The notes: a model not told the origin generated them from the sequence alone. A DNA stretch of 64,000 bases from Desulfuromonadales bacterium (GCA_014860225.1 JACZKE010000039.1:40077-104076), one strand, 5' to 3'. Positions 19,072 through 28,053 are shown, numbered from the stretch's first letter. Numbers and translations: made by a program.

Positions 19072-19096
19072 AAAAAAGTCAAGAAACGCTCTTGAC
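19072..19096 (-). terminator. Terminator between marR and ablA
   Basis: On the minus strand GTCAAGA and TCTTGAC form a perfect 7-bp stem around a 5-nt loop followed by six Ts, 44 bp after the marR stop. This would separate marR and abl transcription, or attenuate read-through. Confidence 0.7.
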
Positions 19097-19139
19097 CTGA
19101 TGAAACAGATGGAACCTGCTCCGCCCATCGATTTTGTTG

Positions 19140-19736
19140 TCAGGGTTTGTTTTTCTTATCAACAAGCTTATTGACCAAGGATCCGGTTACCAGAATCGGT
19201 GCCGCGTCGATACCTTCCGCTTCCATCAGCTTAACGATCTTCTCCAGAGACGAAACAATTGTGATCTGCTCGATTTCCGGAAGACCCTGCAGTGCCTTGG
19301 CCAGAGTTTCCTGCAAAGGAGATGGTGCCGAGCTGACAAGCTCCATGCCTTTTGACGTGATTTCGATGTTGATGACGCGACGATCCTGACTGCTGCGACG
19401 TCTGAGCACTAACGCCTTCTGCTCCAACCGGTCGATGATGCCGACGATAGTGCTGGGGCTGAGGTGAATCTCGCGGGCCAGGGATGATACCGTCAATGGC
19501 CCATGCTCATTGACGGCAAGCAGACATGCCAGTTGCGGTCCGGTGATGTTATGCTGCATCGAAAGCTTGCGAGAATGCAGATCCACGGCCCGAATGATGC
19601 GCCGCAATGATTGCAGAACCCTGAGGCCATAACTGGTTCTGGGAACCGCAGGATACTCTGAATCCGGTATTTCGCTGGAGATGATAACCGCTGGTTTAAT
19701 TTCATCTTCTGGTTGCTCTGTTTTATATTCACTCAT
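19140..19736 (-). CDS. MarR family transcriptional regulator
   Basis: A 198-residue winged-helix regulator. The central HTH reads GPLTVSSLAREIHLSPSTIV and the wing is RRSSQDRRVINIEITSKG, both typical of MarR. It has an N-terminal extension of about 35 residues rich in E and P. It lies upstream of ablA on the same strand but is separated by a terminator-like hairpin, so control of ablAB is possible, not proven. Its own promoter contains a matching palindrome, which points to autoregulation. There is no good ribosome site before the ATG. Confidence 0.92.
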   Translation of the reverse strand: MSEYKTEQPEDEIKPAVIISSEIPDSEYPAVPRTSYGLRVLQSLRRIIRAVDLHSRKLSMQHNITGPQLACLLAVNEHGPLTVSSLAREIHLSPSTIVGIIDRLEQKALVLRRRSSQDRRVINIEITSKGMELVSSAPSPLQETLAKALQGLPEIEQITIVSSLEKIVKLMEAEGIDAAPILVTGSLVNKLVDKKNKP

Positions 19737-19752
19737 AATTTATTGTCAAAAT

Positions 19753-19774
19753 AATAGTTTGAATTGAAACTATT
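19753..19774. promoter_or_regulatory. Palindromic operator candidate of the MarR regulator
   Basis: AATAGTTT and AAACTATT form perfect 8-bp arms around GAATTG, directly downstream of and touching the -10 of the marR promoter and 17 bp before the marR start. Size and position fit a MarR-dimer autorepression site. Confidence 0.7.
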
Positions 19775-19801
19775 TGTACCATAACTATATTTTTAGGTCA
19801 A
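19773..19801 (-). promoter_or_regulatory. Promoter of the marR gene
   Basis: On the minus strand TTGACC (19796-19801) and TACAAA (19773-19778) are 17 bp apart, followed at once by the palindromic operator. Predicted leader is about 30 nt. Confidence 0.55.
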
Positions 19802-19861
19802 GTTGCAGCCTGAAGCAAAGCTCCTATGTGACCATGAGAGGCAGCAAAAGGTTTGAAAAGA

Positions 19862-20008
19862 CTAGCAGTCTGTCGGACTATACGGGCCGAAGCGAAAATT
19901 TGGATGTTTGAGAACAGATTTTAGCTCGTTTGCAGGTTCATAGCCGTAGCTATGGACCAAAAAGGAGCTGAAATATGAGCCAAACAAACGGATTTGCAGC
20001 CGGCTCAT
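19862..20008 (-). CDS. 48-codon ORF carried by element copy 1
   Basis: The frame opens at an ATG 22 bp inside one end and stops at the TAG formed by the opposite terminal repeat, so it spans almost the whole element. The product is basic and aromatic, with the segment VHSYGYEPANELKSV. Relative to copy 3 it has two amino-acid changes (P to S near residue 11, G to D near residue 47) and three silent ones. There is no clear ribosome site. It may be a chance frame in a recently spread element; no known domain was recognised. Confidence 0.3.
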   Translation of the reverse strand: MSRLQIRLFGSYFSSFLVHSYGYEPANELKSVLKHPNFRFGPYSPTDC

Positions 20009-20030
20009 GGATAGTACGACAGGCTGCTAG
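19862..20030 (-). mobile_element. 169-bp inverted-repeat element, copy 1
   Basis: A 169-bp block with imperfect 20-bp terminal inverted repeats (CTAGCAGTCTGTCGGACTAT at the left; the right end reads as its reverse complement with two changes). It is nearly identical to 58508-58676 and to 63851-64000. Ends of the form TA-GCAG...CTGC-TA and the small size suggest a MITE moved by a transposase elsewhere in the genome. Inside, CATAGC and GCTATG form a hairpin. The minus strand carries a 48-codon ORF, so that strand is given as the element's orientation. Confidence 0.8.
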
Positions 20031-20333
20031 GTCCGGATAGATTCTTTCAGGGGCTGGGATTGACAGAACGATCAGAGTCTCTGGAATCTGGTTAAACAAG
20101 ACTCATTTTTTTGAAGGGAGCATGATTAAATTGAAGGGCCTATTCAATCGATCTGTATAGACGATCACAGGAGTACAGGTGATGATAGATTCCAGCCTTT
20201 GATGGGTGGGATCGCGCATCCTGACCCCGGTGAAAATGACCGATTGAGATATATCTATTTCAAGAAATCGTCAAGCAAGTAACAAGGTTCTGCAAGACTT
20301 CACTGTTAACAACCATCTTACATCCCGGGAATT
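20031..20333. other. Intergenic stretch after element copy 1
   Basis: About 300 bp between the element and the DUF1820 gene with no convincing gene. It contains GACCCCGGTGAAAATGACC at about 20223, a phrase that recalls insertion-sequence ends, but no inverted partner or transposase remnant was seen. Confidence 0.4.
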
Positions 20334-20672
20334 TTACTTTGCAGGGTTATGCGGCGGCAAAGGCTGAACGATATCTCCTTCAATATTAGACACCGCCAAC
20401 GAAACAATCCTGGCCTGCCCTTCCTTTTCGACCTCATCTATGCGACTGACAGAATGGTAAGGGATCAGCAGGCGCTTGACGCCGGCAAACTCCTTCTTCA
20501 AAGCTTCTTCGTTCGGATCAACCACAATTGCTGATTTTTCACCGAAAATAATATCTTCGATTTCAACAAAGCCATACATATCGCCTTGACAGACCTTGCG
20601 TGCATAGATCTCATAACCCTTGCCCTGGCTGGTAAAGTATATCCGGTACGCTGTTTTCTTCTGTTTATTCAT
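20334..20672 (-). CDS. DUF1820 family protein
   Basis: A 112-residue protein matching DUF1820 along its length: YRIYFTSQGKGYEIYARKVC, GDMYGFVEIEDIIFGE, VVDPNEEALKKEFAGVKR and PYHSVSRIDEVEKEG. The family is widespread in gamma- and deltaproteobacteria and has no known function; the sequence suggests a small soluble beta-rich fold. The ATG at 20672 is preferred over a TTG nine codons upstream. It follows rlpA on the same strand with 92 bp between. Confidence 0.87.
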   Translation of the reverse strand: MNKQKKTAYRIYFTSQGKGYEIYARKVCQGDMYGFVEIEDIIFGEKSAIVVDPNEEALKKEFAGVKRLLIPYHSVSRIDEVEKEGQARIVSLAVSNIEGDIVQPLPPHNPAK

Positions 20673-20764
20673 AGGCTTAAAGTTCTCGATTATTTTCAAA
20701 ACACCAGGGATAGTCTATCGAAGGGCAGCCCCCGCCACAGAGTAAAGGACGTTTTCGAGCAGAC

Positions 20765-21526
20765 TTACCTGGCAACAATGAAACTGTTTGGATAACCGTT
20801 GGTTTCAAATTGCAGCAGAGCATCATCAGCAAGAGTCATGGAAGAGTAAAGACCAACGCGGACCCGGTAGAATTTCTGGCCATTTACCAAACCTTCAGTC
20901 ACAGCCGAACTGCCGTACTGTCCCTTGAGTTTTTCTGCGAGTCGATAGGCATTGTCTTTGACAGTGAACGCCCCGACCTGCACCATAAACGGCCCGGCAT
21001 CGTAGCTGACCGGATGCCGATAGTAAGGTGCCGCTCCGGTTTGCGTTTCGTCGCGATAACCGAGAGCTTCAATACGAACCGGCGCAGTTCCGGGACCGAC
21101 CACACCTAATTCGTTGGCCGCAGAATAAGAAAGATCAAGAATCCGGCTCTTGACGAATGGGCCGCGATCGTTGATCCGCACCACCGTTGAGCGACCATTA
21201 TCAAGGTTGGTGACCTGCAAATAGACGTTCATCGGCAACGTTTTATGCGCTGCCGTCATTGCATACATATCGTAAATTTCGCCGTTGCTGGTTTTCCGCC
21301 CGTGAAAATCTTTGCCGTACCAGCTGGCAATCCCTTGTTCGGCGAACCCCTCCGCCGTCAGTATTGGTTGATAACGCTGGCCATTAATCTCATAAGCGCG
21401 TTGCGTATACTTAAGACTCGGCTGGGAAGGCGTCTCCATGACCCTGACCTTATTGGCCGGAGTACCGCAGGCGGCAAGCAGCAGAACCAGTATGAACAGA
21501 CAACAATAGTGAATATGTTTCATCAT
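20765..21526 (-). CDS. rlpA: Septal ring lytic transglycosylase RlpA family lipoprotein
   Basis: A 253-residue outer-membrane lipoprotein: signal sequence with lipobox LAAC, a double-psi beta-barrel transglycosylase domain, and a C-terminal SPOR domain (PFMVQVGAFTVKDNAYRLAE onward) that binds denuded septal glycan. Catalytic positions known in P. aeruginosa RlpA are present: Glu in SNGEIYD, His in TAAHKTLP and Asp in RINDRGPF. Unlike E. coli RlpA it should therefore be enzymatically active. It probably helps daughter-cell separation. Confidence 0.93.
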   Translation of the reverse strand: MMKHIHYCCLFILVLLLAACGTPANKVRVMETPSQPSLKYTQRAYEINGQRYQPILTAEGFAEQGIASWYGKDFHGRKTSNGEIYDMYAMTAAHKTLPMNVYLQVTNLDNGRSTVVRINDRGPFVKSRILDLSYSAANELGVVGPGTAPVRIEALGYRDETQTGAAPYYRHPVSYDAGPFMVQVGAFTVKDNAYRLAEKLKGQYGSSAVTEGLVNGQKFYRVRVGLYSSMTLADDALLQFETNGYPNSFIVAR

Positions 21527-21627
21527 CTCGGCATTGATAATTGAAGAGGATCGTTAAGTCAACAGGTGCAATTATCAGGCGATCACATTAATTCTTGATT
21601 CAGTGGGGAGTGAGGAACGATAAATAT

Positions 21628-21660
21628 CTACGGAGACAGAGTCATCTCCTGTCCCCGTAG
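21628..21660 (-). terminator. Hairpin downstream of accA
   Basis: CTACGG-G-GACAG pairs with CTGTC-T-CCGTAG on the minus strand, about 30 bp past the accA stop. There is no T run, so it may be a factor-dependent end or an RNA-protecting hairpin. Confidence 0.45.
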
Positions 21661-21691
21661 CTTGACATCCTGTTGCGTCGAAAAAACAGGA

Positions 21692-22645
21692 TTATTCTTC
21701 GATAACAGACATGGCCCTGAATTTCTGGTAACGCTGTTCAACCAGTTCCTCGGGTGAAAGCTCTCTCAGTACGTTCAGGTGCTTTTTGAGATATTCCTTC
21801 ACGGTTGCAGCGGCAGCTTCATGATTATTGTGTGCGCCACCATCAGGTTCAGGGATAACATCGTCGATGATCACTCCGAGAGCATCAATATCCATGGAAG
21901 TCAATTTAAGGGCTTCTGCGGCTTCGGGTCCGCGGGCACCGTCACTCCAGAGGATTGCCGCGCAGCCTTCCGGCGAGATGACTGCGTAAACGGAATATTG
22001 CATCATCATCACCTTGTTGCCGACGGCAATCGCCAGGGCGCCACCGGAGCCGCCTTCACCGGTGACAGTAACGATCACCGGTACGGTCAGGGCCGCCATC
22101 TCGCGCAGATTACGGGCAATAGCTTCCGCCTGGCCACGTTCCTCGGCGCCGATTCCCGGAAAGGCTCCCGGCGTATCGACAAAGGTGAAAATCGGCAGCC
22201 CGAATTGCTCGGCCATCTGCATGATGCGCAAGGCCTTGCGATATCCTTCCGGATTCGGCATACCGAAATTTCGATAGACCTTCTCCTTGGTGTCCCGGCC
22301 CTTTTGATGACCGATGACTGCACACGGCTCGCCATCCAGACGGGCGAAGCCACAAACCAGAGCCGGATCATCGCGGTAGTTGCGATCGCCATGGACCTCA
22401 AACCAGTCGGTGAAAATATGCTGAATGTAATCAAGGGTATGGGGTCGAGACTGGTGACGTGCCAACTGGGTACGCTGCCAGCGGGTCAAGTTGGAGAATA
22501 TTTCATCACGTAACTTTTCAGACTTCTTCTCTAACTTCCTGATATCAGAAGAGAAATCAACACTATCGGTTGAATAATCCCGTAGCTCCCTGATCTTCTG
22601 GTCAAGCTCTACCAGGGGTTTTTCAAAATCCAGATAAAACTGCAT
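21692..22645 (-). CDS. accA: Acetyl-CoA carboxylase carboxyltransferase subunit alpha
   Basis: A 317-residue AccA, which with AccD transfers the carboxyl group from biotin to acetyl-CoA in the first step of fatty acid synthesis. Typical segments are [38 protein letters not shown], and the acyl-CoA oxyanion loop [17 protein letters not shown]. It follows dnaE by 46 bp, an order conserved in many proteobacteria, and has an AGGAG site. Confidence 0.97.
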   Translation of the reverse strand: MQFYLDFEKPLVELDQKIRELRDYSTDSVDFSSDIRKLEKKSEKLRDEIFSNLTRWQRTQLARHQSRPHTLDYIQHIFTDWFEVHGDRNYRDDPALVCGFARLDGEPCAVIGHQKGRDTKEKVYRNFGMPNPEGYRKALRIMQMAEQFGLPIFTFVDTPGAFPGIGAEERGQAEAIARNLREMAALTVPVIVTVTGEGGSGGALAIAVGNKVMMMQYSVYAVISPEGCAAILWSDGARGPEAAEALKLTSMDIDALGVIIDDVIPEPDGGAHNNHEAAAATVKEYLKKHLNVLRELSPEELVEQRYQKFRAMSVIEE

Positions 22646-22691
22646 TTGCAGGCTCCTGTCAATTCGTCGTTGACCCGATCAAGAGTCAAAC

Positions 22692-25600
22692 TCATTCGAA
22701 AGTGACGACATTATAACCGAACAATTTCTCAACGTCATCCATCATTTCATCGCTGGCACTGAGACGTAATGTTTCAGGCAACGATATCACGGTTTCGCTT
22801 CGATTGGGCACAACCAGATGAATCAGCGCTTCACATTCACCGCGATAGCGCATCATGATTTCTTTAAGAGAGCGCAACTGCCGATCATCCAGTCCGGGAG
22901 ACGTCAAACGAAAATGGACCATCTTGGTCATGCGTTGTTGTACATCCTTGAGAGCCAGCACCTCGTTGACCAGAATCTTGCAGGCATCTTCGCCAACATC
23001 AACCGAGCCTTTAACAAGCAGCGCTTCTTCACTGTTCAGAAGGTCGGCAACCTGGGCATAGGTCTCCGGAAAAATCACCATTTCCACAAAACCGCTGAGA
23101 TCCTCAAGAGTCACAAAAGCCATGCGGTCACCTTTGCGGGTGTTCAAAAGCTTTATCCCGGTGACTATGCCGCAGACGCTTACTTCTTCCTTGTCTGCCC
23201 GTTCGATCAGACCGGCCGTATCACACGTACTGAAACGCTTGATGGCATCGCTGTGCCGCGCCAGGGGGTGGCCGGTAATGTAGAACCCGATTGATTCCTT
23301 TTCATTGGTCAGCAGAACATTTTCCGGCCATTCCTCAACATCCGGAAGCTTGCCGTACGCGTGACCGCTCTGAGTGACGATCTGATCTGAACCGAACAGC
23401 GATTCCTGTCCGGATGCTTTTTCACGCTGGAGTTTTTGACCGTACTCCATGGCTTCTTCAAGAGCGGCCATGAATTGTGCGCGCTTGCCCTGCAATGAAT
23501 CAAACGTGCCGCATTTGATCAAAGCTTCGACAACACGCTTGTTGACACGTCGCAAGTCGACACGTTCACAGAAATCATGCAGAGACTCAAAAGGACCATC
23601 TGCTCGTGCTTCAACAATCGCTTCGACCGCCCCGCCGCCGACACCTTTTACTGCACCCAGGCCAAAGCGGATATCCTTGGTATGAACGGTAAAGTCGCGA
23701 CACGAAGCGTTGATATCAGGCGGAAGAATTGCAACCTCCATGTTGCGTATTTCATTAATGTTCTTGATGACCTTATCGGTGTTCTCCATGTCTTCAGTTA
23801 ACAGAGCAGCCATGAATTCAACCGGGTAGTGAGCTTTGAGATAAGCAGTCTGGTAGGCTATATAGGCGTATGCCGCAGAGTGTGACTTATTAAAACCGTA
23901 CTCGGCGAATTTCTCCATCTGATCGAACACCGCTTCGGCCTTCTTCGTATCCAGCTTGCCATCTTTGGCGCCGTCGAGGAAGATTTTCTTCTGCTTGGCC
24001 ATCTCCTCGGCTTTCTTCTTACCCATGGCACGACGCAGCAGGTCGGCGCCACCGAGCGTGTAGTTGCCCAGGACCTGGGCAATTTGCATGACCTGTTCCT
24101 GATAGACAATGACACCATAAGTATCTTTAAGAATCGGCTCCAGCTGCGGGAAGTCATAGGTGAACTGTTCAACCCCGTGCTTACGCTTGATGAAAGAGTC
24201 GACCATCCCTGAGCCGAGCGGGCCCGGGCGATAGAGCGCCACCATGGCAATCAGGTCTTCAAAGCAGGTCGGTTTGAGCTTTATCAGGTATTCCTTCATC
24301 CCTGAAGATTCCAGCTGGAAGACTCCGGTGGTTTCTCCGCGGCTGAGCAAATGGTAGGACATCTCGTCATCATTCGGGATCAGGTTAAGATCGAAGTCAG
24401 GATTCTTTCCTGCTCTGATGAGACGGATTGCGTTGTTAATGACGGTCAAGGTTTTCAGGCCAAGAAAGTCGAACTTGACCAGGCCGATCTTTTCAACGTA
24501 ACCCATATCGAACTGGGTAACCTGCCCATGCGACTTGGGATCGACATAGAGCGGCAGGTAGTTGGTCAGAGGCTCGGGAGTGACAACAACGCCGGCGGCA
24601 TGGGTAGAGGCGTGGCGGGTCAATCCCTCGAGCGAGAGAGCAACGTCGAACAGCTTCTTGACCCGGCTATCCTTCTCGACCATCTCGCGCAGACGCGGCT
24701 CCTGTTTCAGAGCATCTTTGAGCGTGACTTTCTTGCCGGTCGGATTGGGAATCAGCTTGGCAATCGTATCAACCTCACCGTAAGGCATCCCCATACCCCG
24801 TCCGACATCGCGGATGACCGCGCGGGCCATCATGGAACCGAAGGTGATGATTTGCGCGACATTCTCCCGGCCGTATTTGTCCCGCACATAGTTGATGACA
24901 TCTTCACGGCCATTGATGCAGAAGTCGACATCGATATCAGGCATGGAGATGCGTTCCGGATTAAGGAAACGTTCGAACAGCAGATGGTAGGGAATGGGGT
25001 CGATGTCGGTAATCTTCAGGGCGTAGGCGACCAGGCTGCCGGCAGCGCTGCCGCGACCGGGGCCAACAGGGATGTCGTGATTCTTGGCCCAGTTTATGAA
25101 ATCGGCTACGATCAGGAAATAGTCCGGGAAGCCCATCTGGTTGATGATTTTCAGCTCTTCCTCAAGACGGGCCTTGTAGGCGTCAACATCCTCTGTGGAG
25201 AATTCAGTGCGAATTTTACGAATATCCGTAATGCGCTGCTCCAGACCCGAAAAAGACTGTTGCTCGAGGGCCTGGCTCGGGGTCTGCCCCTCATTGAGAG
25301 CCAGAGCCGGAAAGTGGTAGTTCTTGCCGCTGACATCCAGCTCGAGATTGCAGCGTTCGGCGATCTCCACCGTATTGCTGATCGCCTCCGGCACATGCTT
25401 GAACAGCTCCGCCATTTCGTCGGGCGTCTTCACATAAAACTCATCATTTGCAAAACGCATCCGGTTCGGATCATCCAGCGTCTTACCTGTCTGGATACAG
25501 AGCAGCACTTCATGCGCAAAGGCGTCGTTGCGGGTCAGGTAGTGGCAGTCGTTGGTGGCTACCAGCGGCAGTCCAAGCTCCTGACCGATCTCAATCAGGC

Positions 25601-26177
25601 CTTTGTTGGCCTGTGCCTGTTCAGGCAGATAATTTTCCTGTAGCTCAAGATAGAGACGATTTTGATCGAAGACTCTGGACATTGCTTCTGCCCGCAGACG
25701 GGCATGGTCCATGCGTCCCCGGGTAATCAGGCTGGGGATCTCACCGCCGAGACATGCCGTCAGAGCAATCAAACCCTCATTATGTTCGCTGAGCAGATCC
25801 CAGTCGATGCGAGGCTTATAGTAGAATCCGTCCTGATAGGCCGTTGAGACCAGGCGGCAGAGATTGCGGTAACCTGTACGATTTTTGCAGAGCAGAATCA
25901 AATGCCCGGACGCATCACTGGAGGATGCCGCCCCACTCTTCTCATGGCGGGACCCAGTGGCAACATAAACTTCACAGCCGATGATTGGCTTGACGCCGGC
26001 GGCATGAGCCTTGGAATAAAACTCTAAAGCACCGAACATATTGCCATGGTCGGATATAGCCATGGCCGGCATCCGATACTCTTTAGCCCGCTCGACCAAA
26101 TCACCGACCCTGATGGCGCCATCAAGCAGACTGTACTGGGTGTGCACATGTAAATGTACAAAATTAGCGTGCTGCAT
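22692..26177 (-). CDS. dnaE: DNA polymerase III subunit alpha
   Basis: A 1161-residue replicative polymerase of the DnaE1 type. The N-terminal PHP domain starts FVHLHVHTQYSLLDGAI; the polymerase core has GRGSAAGSLVAYAL and the catalytic aspartates in MPDIDVDFC; FGSMMARAVIRDVGRGMGMP and NKSHSAAYAYIAYQTAYLK follow. A C-terminal OB fold (SVCGIVTGIKLLNTRKGDRM) and the tau-binding end complete it. Length is normal. It is first of a dnaE-accA unit. Confidence 0.98.
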   Translation of the reverse strand: MQHANFVHLHVHTQYSLLDGAIRVGDLVERAKEYRMPAMAISDHGNMFGALEFYSKAHAAGVKPIIGCEVYVATGSRHEKSGAASSSDASGHLILLCKNRTGYRNLCRLVSTAYQDGFYYKPRIDWDLLSEHNEGLIALTACLGGEIPSLITRGRMDHARLRAEAMSRVFDQNRLYLELQENYLPEQAQANKGLIEIGQELGLPLVATNDCHYLTRNDAFAHEVLLCIQTGKTLDDPNRMRFANDEFYVKTPDEMAELFKHVPEAISNTVEIAERCNLELDVSGKNYHFPALALNEGQTPSQALEQQSFSGLEQRITDIRKIRTEFSTEDVDAYKARLEEELKIINQMGFPDYFLIVADFINWAKNHDIPVGPGRGSAAGSLVAYALKITDIDPIPYHLLFERFLNPERISMPDIDVDFCINGREDVINYVRDKYGRENVAQIITFGSMMARAVIRDVGRGMGMPYGEVDTIAKLIPNPTGKKVTLKDALKQEPRLREMVEKDSRVKKLFDVALSLEGLTRHASTHAAGVVVTPEPLTNYLPLYVDPKSHGQVTQFDMGYVEKIGLVKFDFLGLKTLTVINNAIRLIRAGKNPDFDLNLIPNDDEMSYHLLSRGETTGVFQLESSGMKEYLIKLKPTCFEDLIAMVALYRPGPLGSGMVDSFIKRKHGVEQFTYDFPQLEPILKDTYGVIVYQEQVMQIAQVLGNYTLGGADLLRRAMGKKKAEEMAKQKKIFLDGAKDGKLDTKKAEAVFDQMEKFAEYGFNKSHSAAYAYIAYQTAYLKAHYPVEFMAALLTEDMENTDKVIKNINEIRNMEVAILPPDINASCRDFTVHTKDIRFGLGAVKGVGGGAVEAIVEARADGPFESLHDFCERVDLRRVNKRVVEALIKCGTFDSLQGKRAQFMAALEEAMEYGQKLQREKASGQESLFGSDQIVTQSGHAYGKLPDVEEWPENVLLTNEKESIGFYITGHPLARHSDAIKRFSTCDTAGLIERADKEEVSVCGIVTGIKLLNTRKGDRMAFVTLEDLSGFVEMVIFPETYAQVADLLNSEEALLVKGSVDVGEDACKILVNEVLALKDVQQRMTKMVHFRLTSPGLDDRQLRSLKEIMMRYRGECEALIHLVVPNRSETVISLPETLRLSASDEMMDDVEKLFGYNVVTFE

Positions 26178-26366
26178 GTATCAAGAGTACCTTTAGGTCG
26201 CAGAAGAGGGAAGAATCAACGGGTATAATAATTCACACCCCGGGGGGAGCAAGAAAACCGATGGAAAAAAGTGGGCACCCCATAGGCTTTTAATTCTGAG
26301 GGATACTAGCACCGCCCCAGGAAAGTGGTCAAGAATACTCAGGTGTTTTTTCCAGGAACGGTTCCT

Positions 26367-26948
26367 TTACAGGACCTCGACATCGAAGTGGCTCAACATG
26401 CTGACCAGGAGGATCAGCGGCAGGCCGATCAGGGTATTGTAATCATTGCCGGACATTTTCTCCATCAAAGCGATTCCCAGGCCCTCAATCTTGAACGAAC
26501 CGGCACAATCAACCGGATTTTCTTTGGCCACGTAATGCATGATTTGCACTTGAGTCAGTTCCCTCATTGACACTGAGAAGGTGTCGAATTCTGTCAAACT
26601 TTCGCCACTTGCACTGTCATAGATAGCCAGTCCGGTATAAAAGGTGTGCTTGCGCCCTTGCATTTCCAATAACTGTTCAATGGCTTTTTCCGGCGTTCCG
26701 GGCTTGCCAAGCACACGGTGTCGAGCATCGACGAAGACTTGATCGGAACCGATAATCAAGGCATCATCATAATTTTTTGCGATGCTTTTCGCCTTCTGCA
26801 ACGCCTGATGCTTGACCAGAAGTTCTGCAGAAACGCTGGAGTCCATCCGTTCCTTGTAGCGCGGGGCTGCGACATGAAAGCTCAGTTCAAGTTGACGCAT
26901 TAACTGCAGACGATAGGGACTGGTTGAAGCAAGAACCAAGGTGCGCAT
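26367..26948 (-). CDS. maf: Maf-like nucleotide pyrophosphatase, YceF type
   Basis: A 193-residue Maf/Ham1-fold enzyme that hydrolyses non-canonical nucleoside triphosphates. The phosphate-binding start LVLASTSPYR has Tyr in place of the usual Arg, and GSDQVFVD with KPGTPEKA is present; these features match the YceF (m7-GTP pyrophosphatase) subfamily rather than YhdE (dTTP/UTP). The end segment GNDYNTLIGLPL is typical. A GGAAGG ribosome site precedes it. The subfamily call is by motif. Confidence 0.9.
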   Translation of the reverse strand: MRTLVLASTSPYRLQLMRQLELSFHVAAPRYKERMDSSVSAELLVKHQALQKAKSIAKNYDDALIIGSDQVFVDARHRVLGKPGTPEKAIEQLLEMQGRKHTFYTGLAIYDSASGESLTEFDTFSVSMRELTQVQIMHYVAKENPVDCAGSFKIEGLGIALMEKMSGNDYNTLIGLPLILLVSMLSHFDVEVL

Positions 26949-27014
26949 GACTACCTTCCGGAGAGGTGATATGTTTGCACCTTTTTACCTCAAACAGCCA
27001 TTGCAATGCAATCG

Positions 27015-27380
27015 TCAGGCTTCAAGGTACCAGACCGGGGAAGACTCTGTGACAAGAGTCCCGGCACTAGTCATGCTGTGAGCATGTGGCTTGCTGCGAC
27101 GAACGTGGAGCAGCGGCAACTCGCGAACCGAGGCAAGCAAAGCTTTCTCCAGGACATCAGGACCACATCGAGCCATAAACTCGGTGAACCCGGAGCCACC
27201 AAGCCATGCGTCCGCAAAGGTCACAGAATCACTGCGCCCCACCTCGACGAGGACTTCACCTTCATAGCAACCGTCACCGATTGTACCGGAGATGCGCATG
27301 CCGCGCCCTTGCCGCACGGCTGCGTAGATATCAAAATAAATGGCGCTGCCGCTGTTTTCTGTCGTACCAATGTAGATCAT
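27015..27380 (-). CDS. Hypothetical 121-residue protein
   Basis: A complete small ORF with a strong AGGAGG site 5 bp before the ATG, so it is probably expressed. It has no signal peptide or membrane segment. The first half looks beta-stranded with repeated glycines (GKTTENSG-like start, RISGTIGDGCYEGEVLVEVG); the second half contains one helix and the segment LPLLHVRRSKPHAHS. No family was recognised. It lies 66 bp upstream of maf on the same strand. Confidence 0.7.
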   Translation of the reverse strand: MIYIGTTENSGSAIYFDIYAAVRQGRGMRISGTIGDGCYEGEVLVEVGRSDSVTFADAWLGGSGFTEFMARCGPDVLEKALLASVRELPLLHVRRSKPHAHSMTSAGTLVTESSPVWYLEA

Positions 27381-27473
27381 AGTCGCCTCCTTGTTGGCTT
27401 TGACTTTATTTTACCAAGGCTCGCGACAGAATATGTCACACAATTGATTCGCGCCGTTTTCTGCACTTTTTAT

Positions 27474-27501
27474 AAAAAAGGGTGTCGCCGCAGCGACACC
27501 C
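27474..27501 (-). terminator. Terminator of the PAS-protein/narK unit
   Basis: GGGTGTCGC and GCGACACCC form a perfect 9-bp stem around a 4-nt loop; on the minus strand it is followed by six Ts. It lies 40 bp past the PAS gene stop. Confidence 0.88.
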
Positions 27502-27540
27502 CTCAAATTTCTTCTCTTACTGTTAAACCAGAATCTCGCC

Positions 27541-27981
27541 TTAAGTCTCGTGTGCAGCTTCGAGGTCGGCCAAACGGTCGAGCATTCTTTTCTCCTTCTG
27601 GTGTCGCTCGGTGACGTCCCGCAGGATCGCAGCGACACCGATCGGCTTGCCGTTATCGTCATTCAACATCACAATGGAGAATTCGGTCGAGATCCTTGAC
27701 CCGTTTTGATGCATTGCCGGGACAGCCAGCAAATCGGTGCCATATCGCGTTTCACCGGTCGCCATGGTTTTATGGTAACCATCCCAGTGGCGTTTGCGGA
27801 GTTTTTCCGGAATAATAAGGTCGAGAGATTGACCGATGGCGTCATTTGCCGAGCAGCCGAAAATCCGCTCCGCGCCCTGATTCCAGAGGCGAATAATTCC
27901 ACGTTGATCGGCAAAAAGGATTGCATCCGGAGCGAGGGCCACAATCTGTCTGCATAAATCATTGTTGTCTAGATCTGTCAT
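27541..27981 (-). CDS. Single PAS-domain protein at the end of the nitrate cluster
   Basis: A 146-residue protein consisting of one PAS domain (IVALAPDAILFADQRGIIRL, WNQGAERIFGCSANDAIGQS, STEFSIVMLNDDNGKPIG) with the PAC end VAAILRDVTERHQKE and a short coiled tail, but no output domain. The start at MTDLDNNDLC has an AGGAGA site. It follows narK2 by 72 bp on the same strand and is closed by a strong terminator, so it is likely expressed with the transporters. It may sense a redox or small-molecule signal; a partner is not visible. Confidence 0.85.
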   Translation of the reverse strand: MTDLDNNDLCRQIVALAPDAILFADQRGIIRLWNQGAERIFGCSANDAIGQSLDLIIPEKLRKRHWDGYHKTMATGETRYGTDLLAVPAMHQNGSRISTEFSIVMLNDDNGKPIGVAAILRDVTERHQKEKRMLDRLADLEAAHET

Positions 27982-28053
27982 TAAATCTCCTGTTGTCCAA
28001 TTCGTTGCGGCTGCTTGCCTGTGATCACCAAGCAGCATTGTCCATGAGTGTGC

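Noticed and set aside
20222..20241. Sequence resembling an insertion-sequence end (GACCCCGGTGAAAATGACC)
   Set aside because: Single short match from memory, with no inverted partner, target duplication or transposase remnant.
24351..25643. A 430-codon frame opposite dnaE
   Set aside because: dnaE is intact and certain; the antisense frame is a composition effect.
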